A stretch of 45,582 nucleotides of DNA, taken from the NCBI GenBank assembly GCA_017992885.1, contig JAGONT010000019.1, positions 1 through 45,582 on the forward strand, in the 5' to 3' direction. The position numbers and the translations under genes are program-made. Positions within the stretch are counted from its first letter, which is position 1. Each line of letters begins with the position of its first letter. The stretch comes from Alphaproteobacteria bacterium (GTDB lineage: Bacteria; Pseudomonadota; Alphaproteobacteria; UBA9655). A model generated the notes under the pieces. That model saw only the letters and a list, made by a program, of their open reading frames with translations, had not been told where the DNA came from and did not search any database. Shown here piece after piece: positions 16,249 through 25,196 of this stretch.

Positions 16249-16753
16249 GGTCATTCTCAAAGGAAACGTTGGTCGTGCCCCTAAAGTCTTCTTGACCCAA
16301 GAAGGTAAGAAAATTGTGAGCTTCTCTTTAGCCACAAAAATATCCTGGAAAGATAAATCTGGGGAATGGCAGTCAACAACGGATTGGCACCGGGTTACGG
16401 TCTTTCGCAAATCCACAATGAGATGGATTAAAGATCTTTTAAAACAAGGAGATCCGGTTCGTGTGGAAGGTAAGCTTACCTACCAACAATGGACTGATAA
16501 ATACGGCCAGCCTCGTTTCACGCCCCATGTGGTTGTTTCTGGATATGGAGGAAAAGTCGAATCTCTCAAGCTTTTAGGATCAAATCCTCAAGATAACAAA
16601 TTGATCGCTGAAACAGAGCAAGAGGTGACCCCTTCTAACCTCCCTTCTTCTCTTACAGAGGATGAACGACCCTGTCCACCTGTTGAGGTTCCCGATGGGG
16701 ACTTTTCCTCAGTTCAACCCTTTCAAGATACAGGACAATCAACCTATGAATAA
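16238..16753 (+). CDS. ssb: Single-stranded DNA-binding protein
   Basis: 171 residues. The OB-fold signature runs from MLNKVILKGNVGRAPKV through VSFSLAT, TDWHRVTVF and DPVRVEGKLTYQQW. The family's glycine-rich linker is replaced by a shorter polar tail, and the typical DDDIPF end is absent (ends QSTYE). AAAGGAG precedes the ATG. It overlaps the initiator-like gene by 11 bp, so an element-encoded Ssb used in replication or conjugative transfer is likely. The group II intron is inserted 34 bp after its stop. Confidence 0.93.
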   Translation: MLNKVILKGNVGRAPKVFLTQEGKKIVSFSLATKISWKDKSGEWQSTTDWHRVTVFRKSTMRWIKDLLKQGDPVRVEGKLTYQQWTDKYGQPRFTPHVVVSGYGGKVESLKLLGSNPQDNKLIAETEQEVTPSNLPSSLTEDERPCPPVEVPDGDFSSVQPFQDTGQSTYE

Positions 16754-16787
16754 TCAAATCCATTCCCAACAACATTCATCAACAAAA

Positions 16788-16860
16788 GTCGGAGTAGGAA
16801 CAATGATTACTCACTGCCCCCTCCACGGATCCGGACGAGCGCTACTAACGCATCCGGCTC
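16788..16860 (-). ncRNA. Group II intron domains V and VI
   Basis: On the minus strand, domain V reads from GAGCCGGATGCG (ending at 16860) through a short loop to CGTCCGGATC near 16827. The outer stem pairs well except for one G-A. The loop TTAGTAG is not the usual GNRA tetraloop, which may weaken splicing. Domain VI follows, with the CCTACTC element that normally carries the branch-point adenosine near the 3' end. Confidence 0.7.
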
Positions 16861-16865
16861 TTGCC

Positions 16866-18137
16866 TCAGGTGATGACGCCCATGCGACGTAAAGGATAGG
16901 GATGATGAATTTCGGGCTTAGGCAACCAACGATCAATAAGACGAACCATGCGTTCCCAGGTGAGTGTGCTTTTCTTTTGACCTCTACGCTTAAGCGCGTG
17001 ATGCCAATATCTCCCAATCTGAAATCGAAACAAATACAGCGAGTTCTGATTCGTAGGCACTCCAAAATACCGGTTGTACCCTCCAACAACAGACCTCAAC
17101 CACTTCCCAACTTTGGGAATAGGATCGTGCATTCGTTTGCGCAGTTCGACTTTGACTTCTTGCAGCTTCGCTCGCAATCTCTTCTTGTTGGATCTGCGGA
17201 TAACCGCAAACATCCCATTGCTTGCTTTCTTCCCCACAATGTGGGTGAATCCAAGAAAGTTGAAACTTTCCGGCCTTCCCAATCCACGTTTGCTTCTGTT
17301 GTTGATCGCAAATGGACCAAATTCGATCAAACGCGTCTTTTCAGGATGAAGCATCAGAGAGAACTTCTTGAATCTCGCCTGCAACTCAGTCAGAAACTGC
17401 TTGGCAACTCCAAGATTTTGGAATCCAACAACAAAGTCATCAGCCCAGCGTGTGACAATGATGTCTCCGCCTTTGCGCTTCGTTCTCCATTGCTGGATCC
17501 ACAGATCGAAGGCGTAGTGCAGAAAGATGTTCGACAACAGCGGAGAAATCACCCCGCCTTGGATTGTCCCCTCCTCTCTACTGTGCCATGTTCCGTTCTC
17601 CAGAATCCCCGCGTTGAGCCACTTTTTGATCAGCCTCACAACGCGTTTGTCCACTATCCTGTGTTCGATAAACACCCCCAACGGTCTTTGCTTACCGTCA
17701 GCTTTGGGTATGTACGATCTCTTGACTGGCTTTGCTCGGTACGCTCCGCGTTTGACTTTTTGACGGAGGTCTTCCAGGTTTTCTGTCAGCTTCTCCGCAT
17801 ATTGTTCCCACGTGACCCCATCTATCCCTGTCGCCACGTTTCGTTTGAGGCTGTAGAAGGCCTCTTCGAGTATGTCGACCGAATAAATGTGATGCATCAG
17901 AGCCGTGAACTTCTGTTCTTTGTTTTTAACAGCCGCAGCACGTATGCGCTTGAGCGCACTTTGCACCCTCTCCCGGCATTGTATCCGGTGGGTGTTTTGC
18001 TCTTGCAGATTTCCTTTGGCCAGTTGCCTTTTCTCCATCGCCTCCGCTGGCCTCAAGGCCTGTGTAGCCTCTTGACCTTTGTTCAGCAACTTCGTCGATA
18101 CTACGCAACTGTCCGACTTCCCATGTTCGTTCATCAT
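16866..18137 (-). CDS. ltrA: Group II intron reverse transcriptase/maturase with internal deletion
   Basis: 423 residues. The family start MNEHGKSDSCVVSTK and block VATGIDGVTWEQY are present, as are GTIQGGVISPLLSNIFLHY, RWADDFVVGF, NFLGFTHIVGKK, and the maturase part ending NRYFGVPTNQNSLYLFRFQIG. After KQRPLGV the sequence jumps to FIEHRIVDKRVVRLI near plus-strand position 17672. Intact relatives have about 70 more residues here, including YGFRPGRS and the first catalytic Asp. The catalytic box is WADD, not YADD. The polymerase should be inactive, while maturase function may persist. It could depend on another intron's enzyme in trans. Confidence 0.88.
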   Translation of the reverse strand: MMNEHGKSDSCVVSTKLLNKGQEATQALRPAEAMEKRQLAKGNLQEQNTHRIQCRERVQSALKRIRAAAVKNKEQKFTALMHHIYSVDILEEAFYSLKRNVATGIDGVTWEQYAEKLTENLEDLRQKVKRGAYRAKPVKRSYIPKADGKQRPLGVFIEHRIVDKRVVRLIKKWLNAGILENGTWHSREEGTIQGGVISPLLSNIFLHYAFDLWIQQWRTKRKGGDIIVTRWADDFVVGFQNLGVAKQFLTELQARFKKFSLMLHPEKTRLIEFGPFAINNRSKRGLGRPESFNFLGFTHIVGKKASNGMFAVIRRSNKKRLRAKLQEVKVELRKRMHDPIPKVGKWLRSVVGGYNRYFGVPTNQNSLYLFRFQIGRYWHHALKRRGQKKSTLTWERMVRLIDRWLPKPEIHHPYPLRRMGVIT

Positions 18138-18509
18138 TGTATTACGTCCTTAGACTTCCCAATACGTTCCAGCAGCACCATTGCTCTGGAAGAACATAGG
18201 ATCTCCCAGTTCTCGCACGAGTTGTTAGTGCACATGCATGGGGTCTCTGACCCCGTGAGGTCTCTAGAATACTCGCCCTGTCGTATCCTCGAGTGTTGCC
18301 TTCCGCACTTCTCCAGAGCGTCGGCACCTCAGTCCTTCGTAACGAGGCTCAATACCCAGCCTATGCACACCATTATCAACGCTTCACAGACGAACTTGCG
18401 GACGCCTGTGCATGACTCATGTCCAGTGTGGGTGGCTAACCCTTCACTGAGCGGAACTTTCATCCGCAAACTAACTCGCCGGTTTATCCCGGCGCACGGA
18501 GAAATAACG

Positions 18510-18863
18510 ATGAATACGATGAATACCATCAATAAACTAAAAAAACCTTTTAACGATAACTCTGTCTACACAGAGAAAATCAAGGCATTCTGTCTTGTTG
18601 TCATTGCCTTTTTATTGCTTACGCCTGAAGCTTTTGGTGTTGCTGATGCAGGGGATGCTGGATTTAACGCAAGCAGCAACACTGTTGTGGCTATCATCAA
18701 TAATAAGCTTGTTCCCATTACACTGATTGCCGGTTGTCTTGCCAGTGCCGCTCTTGCCTTTATGAAATCATCGCCAGCCCCTTTTGTCATTGCGATCTTG
18801 ACCACCATTAGCTTTGGCTTTGCAAAGGTTTGGATCAATACTACCTATGCCATTTGTGTGTGA
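18510..18863 (+). CDS. traA: Putative F-type pilin precursor TraA
   Basis: 117 residues. A long leader ends in a hydrophobic stretch AFCLVVIAFLLLTPEAFG with a cleavage site near AFG-VADA, followed by a short mature region with two hydrophobic helices (LVPITLIAGCLASAALAFM and FVIAILTTISFGFAKVWI). This is the layout of F-type conjugative pilins. It is first in the tra operon, directly ahead of traL. The SD GGAG is 8 nt before the ATG and abuts the group II intron boundary, so the intron has removed the natural upstream leader and probably the operon promoter context. Identification is by size, topology and position. Confidence 0.65.
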   Translation: MNTMNTINKLKKPFNDNSVYTEKIKAFCLVVIAFLLLTPEAFGVADAGDAGFNASSNTVVAIINNKLVPITLIAGCLASAALAFMKSSPAPFVIAILTTISFGFAKVWINTTYAICV

Positions 18864-18875
18864 AGGAGATTGATC

Positions 18876-19166
18876 ATGGATCGAAATGAGAACTTTCTTT
18901 TGAATCGTTTAGATAAACCTTTACGGTTTTTAGGCATTAACAAGGATGAGGCCCTGGTTGTTGTTATTCCTCTCTTTGGGGGATTGTTCATGGGCTGGAT
19001 TGTTTCAGGCTTTCTTGTGGGGATGGGAGCTCTTTCTCTTGTTCGCACCCTTAAGAAGCAAAATGAAGGCTCTATGCTCATTCATGCGCTCTATTGGCAT
19101 CTTCCCACACCCAAAAAGTCCATGAAGTTGTCTGTGCCTTCTCATATTCGAGAGATGATTGGCTAA
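18876..19166 (+). CDS. traL: Conjugative transfer protein TraL
   Basis: 96 residues, close to F TraL (about 91). It has a basic start NRLDKPLRFLGINKDEA, then two close hydrophobic segments around VVVIPLFGGLFMGWIVSGFL, and a C-terminal ALYWHLP. TraL is a small inner-membrane part of the F-type T4SS core, a VirB3 counterpart. The ATG at 18876 has AAGGAG 7 nt upstream. The stop overlaps the traE start (TAATG). Confidence 0.85.
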   Translation: MDRNENFLLNRLDKPLRFLGINKDEALVVVIPLFGGLFMGWIVSGFLVGMGALSLVRTLKKQNEGSMLIHALYWHLPTPKKSMKLSVPSHIREMIG

Positions 19167-19726
19167 TGAAAGCTGATTTTCTCCATCACAATATCCTTAA
19201 AATCATCTCCCAGCGAAATGCCTGGATAGGAATATCCACCCTCATGGCTATGAGTACTGTTCTTTTAAGCATGGCGATTTTTCTTAAAAATGAGCGCACG
19301 ATTTTGGTTCCTCCTCACATTACGAAAACCCTGTGGGTGGAAGGAGGGACAGTTTCAAAGGAGTACTTAGAAGAAATGGGGATTTATATGTCCAAGCTTC
19401 TGTTGGATCTTTCTCCCACGAGTTTTGTCTATAATCATGGGACGATTTTAAAGTACGCCACCCCTGAGACCTATGGTGTTTTAAAAAAACAACTGATGGG
19501 GGATGGAGAACACTACACAAAGCTTCAGCTCTCAACCCACTTTAAACCCATAGAAGTTAAAGCCGATCCGAGCAAACTCCACGTCAAAGTAAAGGGAACT
19601 CTCACCAGCTATGTGGCAGGCAGAGAGATTCGCTCTTCTTTAGAGATCCTTTCTTTGCAGTTTAGCTTACGGGGGGCAGGGCTTCTTTTAGAAAAAGTAA
19701 CCGGAGGACTCTCTCATGGTGAGTAA
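19166..19726 (+). CDS. traE: Conjugative transfer protein TraE
   Basis: 186 residues, the same size as F TraE. A single N-terminal membrane helix (about 22-38) is followed by a periplasmic domain with ERTILVPPHITKTLWVEGG and VSKEYLEEMGIYMSKLLLDL, both typical of TraE (VirB8-like inner-membrane scaffold). The start is placed at the ATG overlapping the traL stop. An upstream ATG at 19094 lies inside traL. It overlaps traK by 11 bp. Confidence 0.92.
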   Translation: MKADFLHHNILKIISQRNAWIGISTLMAMSTVLLSMAIFLKNERTILVPPHITKTLWVEGGTVSKEYLEEMGIYMSKLLLDLSPTSFVYNHGTILKYATPETYGVLKKQLMGDGEHYTKLQLSTHFKPIEVKADPSKLHVKVKGTLTSYVAGREIRSSLEILSLQFSLRGAGLLLEKVTGGLSHGE

Positions 19727-20456
19727 ATTTTTGATTTTGTTATTAGCAGGAACCACAGCTCATGCAGCCATTGTCCGACCCCTTGATGAGATGAAAGTTA
19801 TTGAGGTGCCCATTTCTCAACAGGGACTTACGCGTCTTAAGGTACAAGATGACCGTATTCTTCATGTTTTTGGTAATGCTGGGGAATATGTTCTGGAGGC
19901 AGATGAAAATCAAGGACAGATCTTTGTTCGTCCCACACCCTTAGAAGGAGCGCCTTCAAAACCCATTAGCCTCACGCTGACAACCGAAGGAGGATATACG
20001 CAAGATCTACGTCTGGTTCCTAAAGATCAAGCCCCTGAAGCGCTTATTCTCAAAACGGATACCACTATTCAACAAGAGATTGAACAGGAAAAGCGCGCCT
20101 CTGCTCCCCTCTTTCGTGAGGAAGTCGAGGGACTGATTTTTGCCTTACAGGGAGAACGTATTCCCTTAGGCTACAAAGAAATGCCCATAAGCTTGACGAC
20201 ACTGAATGAGCCTTACCAAAGGATCAGAGAACTCCAAGGACAAACTTTGCGAGGATTTACCTATCACGTTCAAAACGAAACCCAAGACCATTTAGTGTTA
20301 TCCGAACCGGAGCTTGCAAAAGATTTATTGATCCCTAGAAACATTAGCGGAGGGGGACCCTTCAAACCCCATAGGATCATTGCCCTTTTGATTTCTAAAA
20401 AAACCTTAACCCCCGGAGAAGGAACAGAGATTTATGTCGTGGCACGCGCAAATTAG
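19716..20456 (+). CDS. traK: Conjugative transfer protein TraK
   Basis: 246 residues with a signal peptide MVSKFLILLLAGTTAHA. The mature part contains EVPISQQGLTRLKVQDDRI and the strand-rich secretin-like region typical of TraK, the VirB9 counterpart in the outer-membrane core with TraV and TraB. A GGAGGA site lies inside the traE end, 11 bp overlap. It overlaps traB by 23 bp. Confidence 0.88.
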   Translation: MVSKFLILLLAGTTAHAAIVRPLDEMKVIEVPISQQGLTRLKVQDDRILHVFGNAGEYVLEADENQGQIFVRPTPLEGAPSKPISLTLTTEGGYTQDLRLVPKDQAPEALILKTDTTIQQEIEQEKRASAPLFREEVEGLIFALQGERIPLGYKEMPISLTTLNEPYQRIRELQGQTLRGFTYHVQNETQDHLVLSEPELAKDLLIPRNISGGGPFKPHRIIALLISKKTLTPGEGTEIYVVARAN

Positions 20457-21732
20457 AGAGAAGATGAGAGCCTTCCTTCACCCTGAATCTTCTCGAGGCA
20501 CTCGAAAGCTTCAGGTCTTTTGGCTGGGATGTGGCGGTTTTGTTATCCTTATTGTTGCCTATGGAATGGGAACCTTTTTGTTTGAAAGCGCCTCTCTCCC
20601 TCAACAAGAGGAAGAAGTCAAAGTTACAGCGACTTCTATCGAGACAGCTCCAAAAAAAATAGATCTGGAGACAGCTTTTCGTAATGGCATTGAGAATGAA
20701 CTGAAAGCCCTTTCTGATAAAATAACCGCTATTGAAACACTTTTTCAAGAAGGCGTTAAACGCGGAGAGCTTCCCTCGCAAGCCTCAAACAATGAAGATG
20801 AAAACCAAGACTCCTCTTTAAACTCTTCCTTTTCTAAATCACCCTTTGTGCAGGAACTAGAAACAAAAATCTTGCAGTTAGAACATCAGTTGGATACGCA
20901 AAGAGGGAATCCCCTGCCTCCACAGCCTTTTCCTTCTCAAGGTGGACAAGAACAGGGTGAAGAAAGAAACCTTATTCAGAAAGTTTCCTTGGGCCTTACG
21001 GAAAACGCACACCATAAAGTGCCTAAAACTGTTGAGACAACCATTCCTGCAGGAGCTTTTGCAAAAACCGTTCTTCTTTCAGGTCTTGACGCCTCATCTT
21101 CCATGAGCGCCTCTTCTGACCCTAGACCTATGCTCCTCAGGCTCATTGAGTTTGGAACACTCCCAAGGCGGTTTCAAAGCGATTTGAAGGACTGTCATTG
21201 TACCGCAAGTGCTTATGGAGATCTCTCGTCCGAACGCATTTATGCGCGCTTGGAAAAGCTCACATGTATTGAAAGAAAGACAGGGGAAATCATCGAAACA
21301 CAAGTTGCTGGTTATATTGCAGGACCTGATGGAAAGGCCGGCATTCGAGGAGTCGTGGCTTCCAAGGATGGTCAATTCTTAGCTCGAAGTCTTGTGGGAG
21401 GGGTATTTGCAGGTCTGAGCAATGTCGCTAACCCTCAAAACCATCAAGCTCAAATGAATCCTTTTATGCCGGGAGGCACGCAGCTCTCTCCTCCTAACGT
21501 TGGTGATCTGTTCACGTCTGGCATGGCGTCCGGAGCTTCAACAGCCCTTGACCGTTTGTCTCAATACTACATTGACCAGGCAGAACAACTCCAACCCGTC
21601 ATTCAAGTGGCCGCTGGTCAAGTCGTGGACATTGTCTTTACGGAAGGAACGTTTATTGGCAGCCAAGATGTGAAGGAGAAAATTGAGGAGCAGAGAGACG
21701 TCAGTAACCCATCATCAAGTCATCAGAATTAA
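20434..21732 (+). CDS. traB: Conjugative transfer protein TraB
   Basis: 432 residues. A cytoplasmic N-terminus is followed by a membrane helix (about 29-50), then a coiled-coil and proline-rich linker. The VirB10-like domain follows, with ETTIPAGAFAKTVLLSGLDA, GDLSSERIYARLEKLTC, and KDGQFLARSLVGGVFAGLSN. TraB spans both membranes and links the core to the inner-membrane complex. It ends with VDIVFTEGTFIG, as in other family members. The 23-bp overlap with traK suggests coupled translation. Confidence 0.92.
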   Translation: MSWHAQIREKMRAFLHPESSRGTRKLQVFWLGCGGFVILIVAYGMGTFLFESASLPQQEEEVKVTATSIETAPKKIDLETAFRNGIENELKALSDKITAIETLFQEGVKRGELPSQASNNEDENQDSSLNSSFSKSPFVQELETKILQLEHQLDTQRGNPLPPQPFPSQGGQEQGEERNLIQKVSLGLTENAHHKVPKTVETTIPAGAFAKTVLLSGLDASSSMSASSDPRPMLLRLIEFGTLPRRFQSDLKDCHCTASAYGDLSSERIYARLEKLTCIERKTGEIIETQVAGYIAGPDGKAGIRGVVASKDGQFLARSLVGGVFAGLSNVANPQNHQAQMNPFMPGGTQLSPPNVGDLFTSGMASGASTALDRLSQYYIDQAEQLQPVIQVAAGQVVDIVFTEGTFIGSQDVKEKIEEQRDVSNPSSSHQN

Positions 21733-21746
21733 GAAAGGAAATAAAA

Positions 21747-22076
21747 ATGTTTCAAAATCTAAGAAAAGCACTTAAACGCTCAGTTGCTTCGGGTATTCAT
21801 CTGATCACTGATTACCGATTGTTGATAACCGCAGGGCTCTGCCTAACTGGCTGTATGGGGGTTTATGAAGGAGGATTTGAATGTCCTCCAGGGATTGGGG
21901 TGGGGTGTAAATCGATCTCTGAGGTTAATCAAATGGTGGAGCAAGATGAACTTCCCAAAAAACAAAATGAGCCTCAAACACCCTGCCAACAGTGCAACTC
22001 AAATCCTGACTTTCCACAGAGTCGTTATGAAGACCCCATCATTTGGTATTCTCCTTGGGTTTTGGAGGGCGCCTAG
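21747..22076 (+). CDS. traV: Outer-membrane lipoprotein TraV
   Basis: 109 residues. The lipobox LTGC sits after a hydrophobic stretch (LLITAGLCLTGC, Cys near residue 36). The mature start has FECPPGIGVGCKSISEVN, the TraV hallmark. A CxxC pair (PCQQC) follows. It is clearly shorter than F TraV (about 171), lacking most of the C-terminal region. An AAGGAAAT site precedes the ATG. The stop TAG overlaps the GTG start of traC. Confidence 0.88.
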   Translation: MFQNLRKALKRSVASGIHLITDYRLLITAGLCLTGCMGVYEGGFECPPGIGVGCKSISEVNQMVEQDELPKKQNEPQTPCQQCNSNPDFPQSRYEDPIIWYSPWVLEGA

Positions 22077-24640
22077 TGAAAAATTTTCTTTCTCAAAAGA
22101 TCAATGAAGGAAAACGACCCTTTGGCTCAACGTCTTCAACACTCAAACTGGCGAACGAGTTTCTATTTCCTTATGGCTTGAGTGAGATGCTTCCTTACCG
22201 TAGCTTTGATCCAGAAACCCAGCTTTTTCTCAATCGATCTAGTGTGGGCTTTGTGCTTGAAACTCTGCCTTTAGTGGGATGTGGAGAAGAAATTCCAAGG
22301 CAACTGACAGGGATTTTCCAGCATGCTTTGCCTTTGGGATCAAACTTGCAATGTTTGCTGATTGCCAGTCCTCATATTGGTTCTTGGCTCAAGACATGGG
22401 AAAATGCACGACAAAATCTTTCCTCCTATAACAAGATTTCATTAAAGGAAGGCTCTTTATATGAGATCTCATTAAATGAGTCCTTTAAGGACGAGTCCTT
22501 CAAGGACCGTTCGGATGTTTTGCAAGAACTGGCTAAGGAGCGCTGTGTTGCTTTTAAAAATCATTCAGCTATTAGGACATTCCGCCTTTTGATTTCTTAT
22601 AGTGAACCAAAGACAACCTTTAAATCCTTTGAAGACATGCTAGCTTTGCGAGAGCAATTGGTCACAACCCTAAACGGGTGGGGACTTCCTGTTAAAGTAT
22701 GGCAGGCAGAAGATCTGATATCTGGACTTGATGAGCTTCTCAATCCAACAGAACGGTTGGTTGGAAATCATGAGTCTCTCTGGAATCCTTATGAAAGCCT
22801 GTCGCGGCAAAGTATGTGTCCTGCAACCCGAATCAAGAGTGAGCCCTCTCGCTTAGTCTTTGGAGAAGAAGAACGTGTCCTTCGTCTTTATACAACACGT
22901 CTTTTACCCCGTCTTTGGCAACAAGGTGCCATGGGAATTCTCATTGGAGATCCTTTTGAGGAATTCTTGAGGCTTAATGGGGGATTCTTCCTGTCCTATG
23001 GGGTTCATATCTGTAATGAAAAGACCCTTAAAACCAAGATGCTTGCCAAATGTGGCAACGTAGAAAAACAAGCAGCTAGTCCTATTGCAAAGTATGTACC
23101 CTCCCTCAAGCCAGAAGCAGAAGAGTGGACGTATGTACGAGAAAAGTTTGAAGAGGGGCAACGACTGGTGCGTACCCGTTTTCAGGTAGGATTGTTGACT
23201 TCTCCTGATCAGATGGCACGAGAAGAACAAACCCTTTTTAATCTCTATCGCTCTCAAAGATGGGAGCTTGTTTTGGATAAATATCTGCAACTCCCCTCAT
23301 TCCTCAGCTGCCTTCCCATGACGTGGGGAGAAGGAGCTGTTGAGGATAGTCGGCTCTTTCAGAAGACAAAAACGACTCTCAGTCATGAACCCTCTAACCT
23401 CATGCCCATTCAAGGGGAATGGCAAGGCACCCGATCCCCCGGAATGATGCTGGTGGGCAGGAGGGGACAGATTTTTTACTGGTCGCCCTTTGATAATAAT
23501 GAGGGGAACTACAATACGTGCGTTGTTGGCCGATCAGGTTCTGGCAAATCTGTTTTTATGCAAGAACTCATGACCAGCATGCTAGGAATGGGGGGACGGG
23601 TCTTTGTGCTTGATGTAGGAAGGTCTTTTGAAAAAACGGTCAAGCTTCTCAAAGGAACCTTTGTGGAGTTTTCTACCCACTCTCCTATTTGTATTAATCC
23701 TTTCTCTTCGATTCCACCCAATGATAGTGAAGCAGCCTCAGATGGTTTAGCTATGTTGAAACCCATTCTCTCCCTCATGGCAGCTCCTAAGGAAGGAACG
23801 ACGGATCTAGAAGATGCCTATCTTGAACAAGCTCTTCAAAATGCTTGGGATAAAAAACAAAATACGGCCACCATTACGGATGTCGCCACCTTTCTTTTAA
23901 AACGTTCCGATCCTGTTGCCAAAACCTTAGGAAAAAGGCTTCGTCCCTACACAGATCGGGGAACCTATGGCCGATTCTTTCATGACTCGCAAACCCTCGG
24001 ATTTCCCCAACCCGATCGGGGATCTAGGACAAGCATTGATCTTTCTGGCACATTGGTTGTTGTCGAAATGGAGGAGCTGAAAGAACGAAAAGATCTTCAA
24101 TCCGTCATTGTCCAAATGGTCATCCTTCAAATCACGAACTCCATTTATATGGGAGATCGTAAAACACCCTCCTGCCTCATTTTAGATGAAGCCTGGGACA
24201 TGCTCCGTGGAAAGCAATCAGGCGTCTTTATTGAAACAGCTGCAAGGCGATTAAGAAAGTATTACGGAGGCCTCATTGTCGGAACTCAATCCATCAATGA
24301 CTTTTATGCAACCCCTGGGGCTCAAGCTGCTTTTGATAACTCAGATTGGATGTGTCTCCTTTCTCAAAAGGATGAATCCATTGAAATGCTTAAAAGCTCT
24401 AAACACCTCTCTATGGATCCAAGCATGGAGCGTACACTTCGATCTCTTCATACAGAACAAGGCAAATACGCAGAAATCATGATCAAAGGACCCAAAGGCT
24501 TTGCTGTGGGAAGACTCTTTCTCGATGACTTCTCAAAAGTCCTCTACTCAACAAAAGCAGAAGAATTCACAGCGGTTCAACACCTTGTCAATCAAGGTCT
24601 CAGCTTAAAAGAGGCCATCCAGAAAGTCAGTGGTCAATAA
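22076..24640 (+). CDS. traC: Type-F T4SS ATPase TraC
   Basis: 854 residues with a GTG start. GGAGGG lies 6 nt upstream and the start overlaps the traV stop; the longer reading from 22043 is unlikely. It has Walker A GRSGSGKS near residue 484, Walker B CLILDEAWDML near 699, and RRLRKYYGGLIVGTQSINDF afterwards, all of the VirB4/TraC class that powers pilus assembly. Residues about 121-146 are an odd run of five-residue repeats (SLKEG, SLYEI, SLNES, FKDES, FKDRS) encoded by 15-bp units, not expected in TraC. Confidence 0.94.
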   Translation: MKNFLSQKINEGKRPFGSTSSTLKLANEFLFPYGLSEMLPYRSFDPETQLFLNRSSVGFVLETLPLVGCGEEIPRQLTGIFQHALPLGSNLQCLLIASPHIGSWLKTWENARQNLSSYNKISLKEGSLYEISLNESFKDESFKDRSDVLQELAKERCVAFKNHSAIRTFRLLISYSEPKTTFKSFEDMLALREQLVTTLNGWGLPVKVWQAEDLISGLDELLNPTERLVGNHESLWNPYESLSRQSMCPATRIKSEPSRLVFGEEERVLRLYTTRLLPRLWQQGAMGILIGDPFEEFLRLNGGFFLSYGVHICNEKTLKTKMLAKCGNVEKQAASPIAKYVPSLKPEAEEWTYVREKFEEGQRLVRTRFQVGLLTSPDQMAREEQTLFNLYRSQRWELVLDKYLQLPSFLSCLPMTWGEGAVEDSRLFQKTKTTLSHEPSNLMPIQGEWQGTRSPGMMLVGRRGQIFYWSPFDNNEGNYNTCVVGRSGSGKSVFMQELMTSMLGMGGRVFVLDVGRSFEKTVKLLKGTFVEFSTHSPICINPFSSIPPNDSEAASDGLAMLKPILSLMAAPKEGTTDLEDAYLEQALQNAWDKKQNTATITDVATFLLKRSDPVAKTLGKRLRPYTDRGTYGRFFHDSQTLGFPQPDRGSRTSIDLSGTLVVVEMEELKERKDLQSVIVQMVILQITNSIYMGDRKTPSCLILDEAWDMLRGKQSGVFIETAARRLRKYYGGLIVGTQSINDFYATPGAQAAFDNSDWMCLLSQKDESIEMLKSSKHLSMDPSMERTLRSLHTEQGKYAEIMIKGPKGFAVGRLFLDDFSKVLYSTKAEEFTAVQHLVNQGLSLKEAIQKVSGQ
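22438..22512 (+). repeat. Five tandem 15-bp units inside traC
   Basis: Successive 15-mers are TTCATTAAAGGAAGG, CTCTTTATATGAGAT, CTCATTAAATGAGTC, CTTTAAGGACGAGTC and CTTCAAGGACCGTTC. Several are self-complementary around TTAA or TCAA (CTCATTAAATGAG). They keep the reading frame and encode S-L/F-x-E/D-x pentads. The same motif ends traW (25903-25947). Confidence 0.7.
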
Positions 24641-24659
24641 TCAAAAAAAAGGAAGAGGC

Positions 24660-25196
24660 ATGAGCATTATAGATTTAAAAGAAAAAATCATAAAAATATA
24701 CTCAAAGGCAAAGTTTAAAAAACGCATGAGCTACGGCTTAGGCTTTGGGGTTTTCATGGCTATGGGTTGGTGGTTGACAACCTATACACAGTTTTTAGAA
24801 GTTGTTTCTGAGAGTTTAGAGGATATTCACTACATTCTTGTCCATAAAAGTTCCTCCCTTAAACGGGGTGATATTGTTTTGATTCAAGGTCACACCCCTC
24901 AGTATGTAGGAGAAAAATCATTTACCAAACGCGTTATAGGGCTTCCTGGCGATACCATCATAAGAGAGAAAAACGGGTTGGAGATAAAGGCTAAAAATTC
25001 CTCTGTCTCTTTCATCTTTCCTCTTCTCGACAAAACAAAAGAAGGACAAATCCTTACTCCTCTTCCCTGTCAAATTGTTCCTGAGGGGTATCTTTTCGTC
25101 ATAGGTGACCATGCTCGCAGCTTTGACTCCCGTTATGAAGAGTTTGGGCTTGTTCCAATGGTGAAAGTGTGGGGAAAGGCCATCGTCAAATGGTAG
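24660..25196 (+). CDS. Conjugation-linked S26 signal peptidase (TraF/TrhF type)
   Basis: 178 residues, ATG at 24660 after GGAAGAGG. One N-terminal membrane helix is followed by VVSESLEDI (candidate catalytic Ser), RGDIVLIQG, the Lys box FTKRVIGLPGD, and box E IGDHARSFDSRYEEFGLVP. These are the conserved S26 peptidase blocks. In several F-type and H-type systems such an enzyme between traC and traW processes or cyclises the pilin, so TraA may be its substrate. The stop overlaps the traW start. Confidence 0.87.
   Translation: MSIIDLKEKIIKIYSKAKFKKRMSYGLGFGVFMAMGWWLTTYTQFLEVVSESLEDIHYILVHKSSSLKRGDIVLIQGHTPQYVGEKSFTKRVIGLPGDTIIREKNGLEIKAKNSSVSFIFPLLDKTKEGQILTPLPCQIVPEGYLFVIGDHARSFDSRYEEFGLVPMVKVWGKAIVKW

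Larger units (their letters stand above)
16788..18497 (-). mobile_element. Group II intron, inserted antisense between ssb and traA
   Basis: Read leftward, the intron starts GTGCGCC at 18497 and ends CCTACTCCGAC at 16788, typical group II termini, giving about 1710 bp. It contains a reverse transcriptase gene and a domain V. The exon just upstream (IBS1, 18498-18505) reads ATTTCTCC, and the intron contains GGAGAAGT at 18307-18314, an EBS1 match of 8 pairs with one G-U. Joining the flanks restores AAAAGGAG before the traA ATG. Because it is antisense to the tra operon, it cannot splice from tra mRNA. Confidence 0.88.

Noticed and set aside
16902-18509. Plus-strand open frame of over 500 codons continuous with traA
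   Set aside because: It is antisense to the intron reverse transcriptase and crosses the intron boundary. Only the part from 18510 onward is a real gene.
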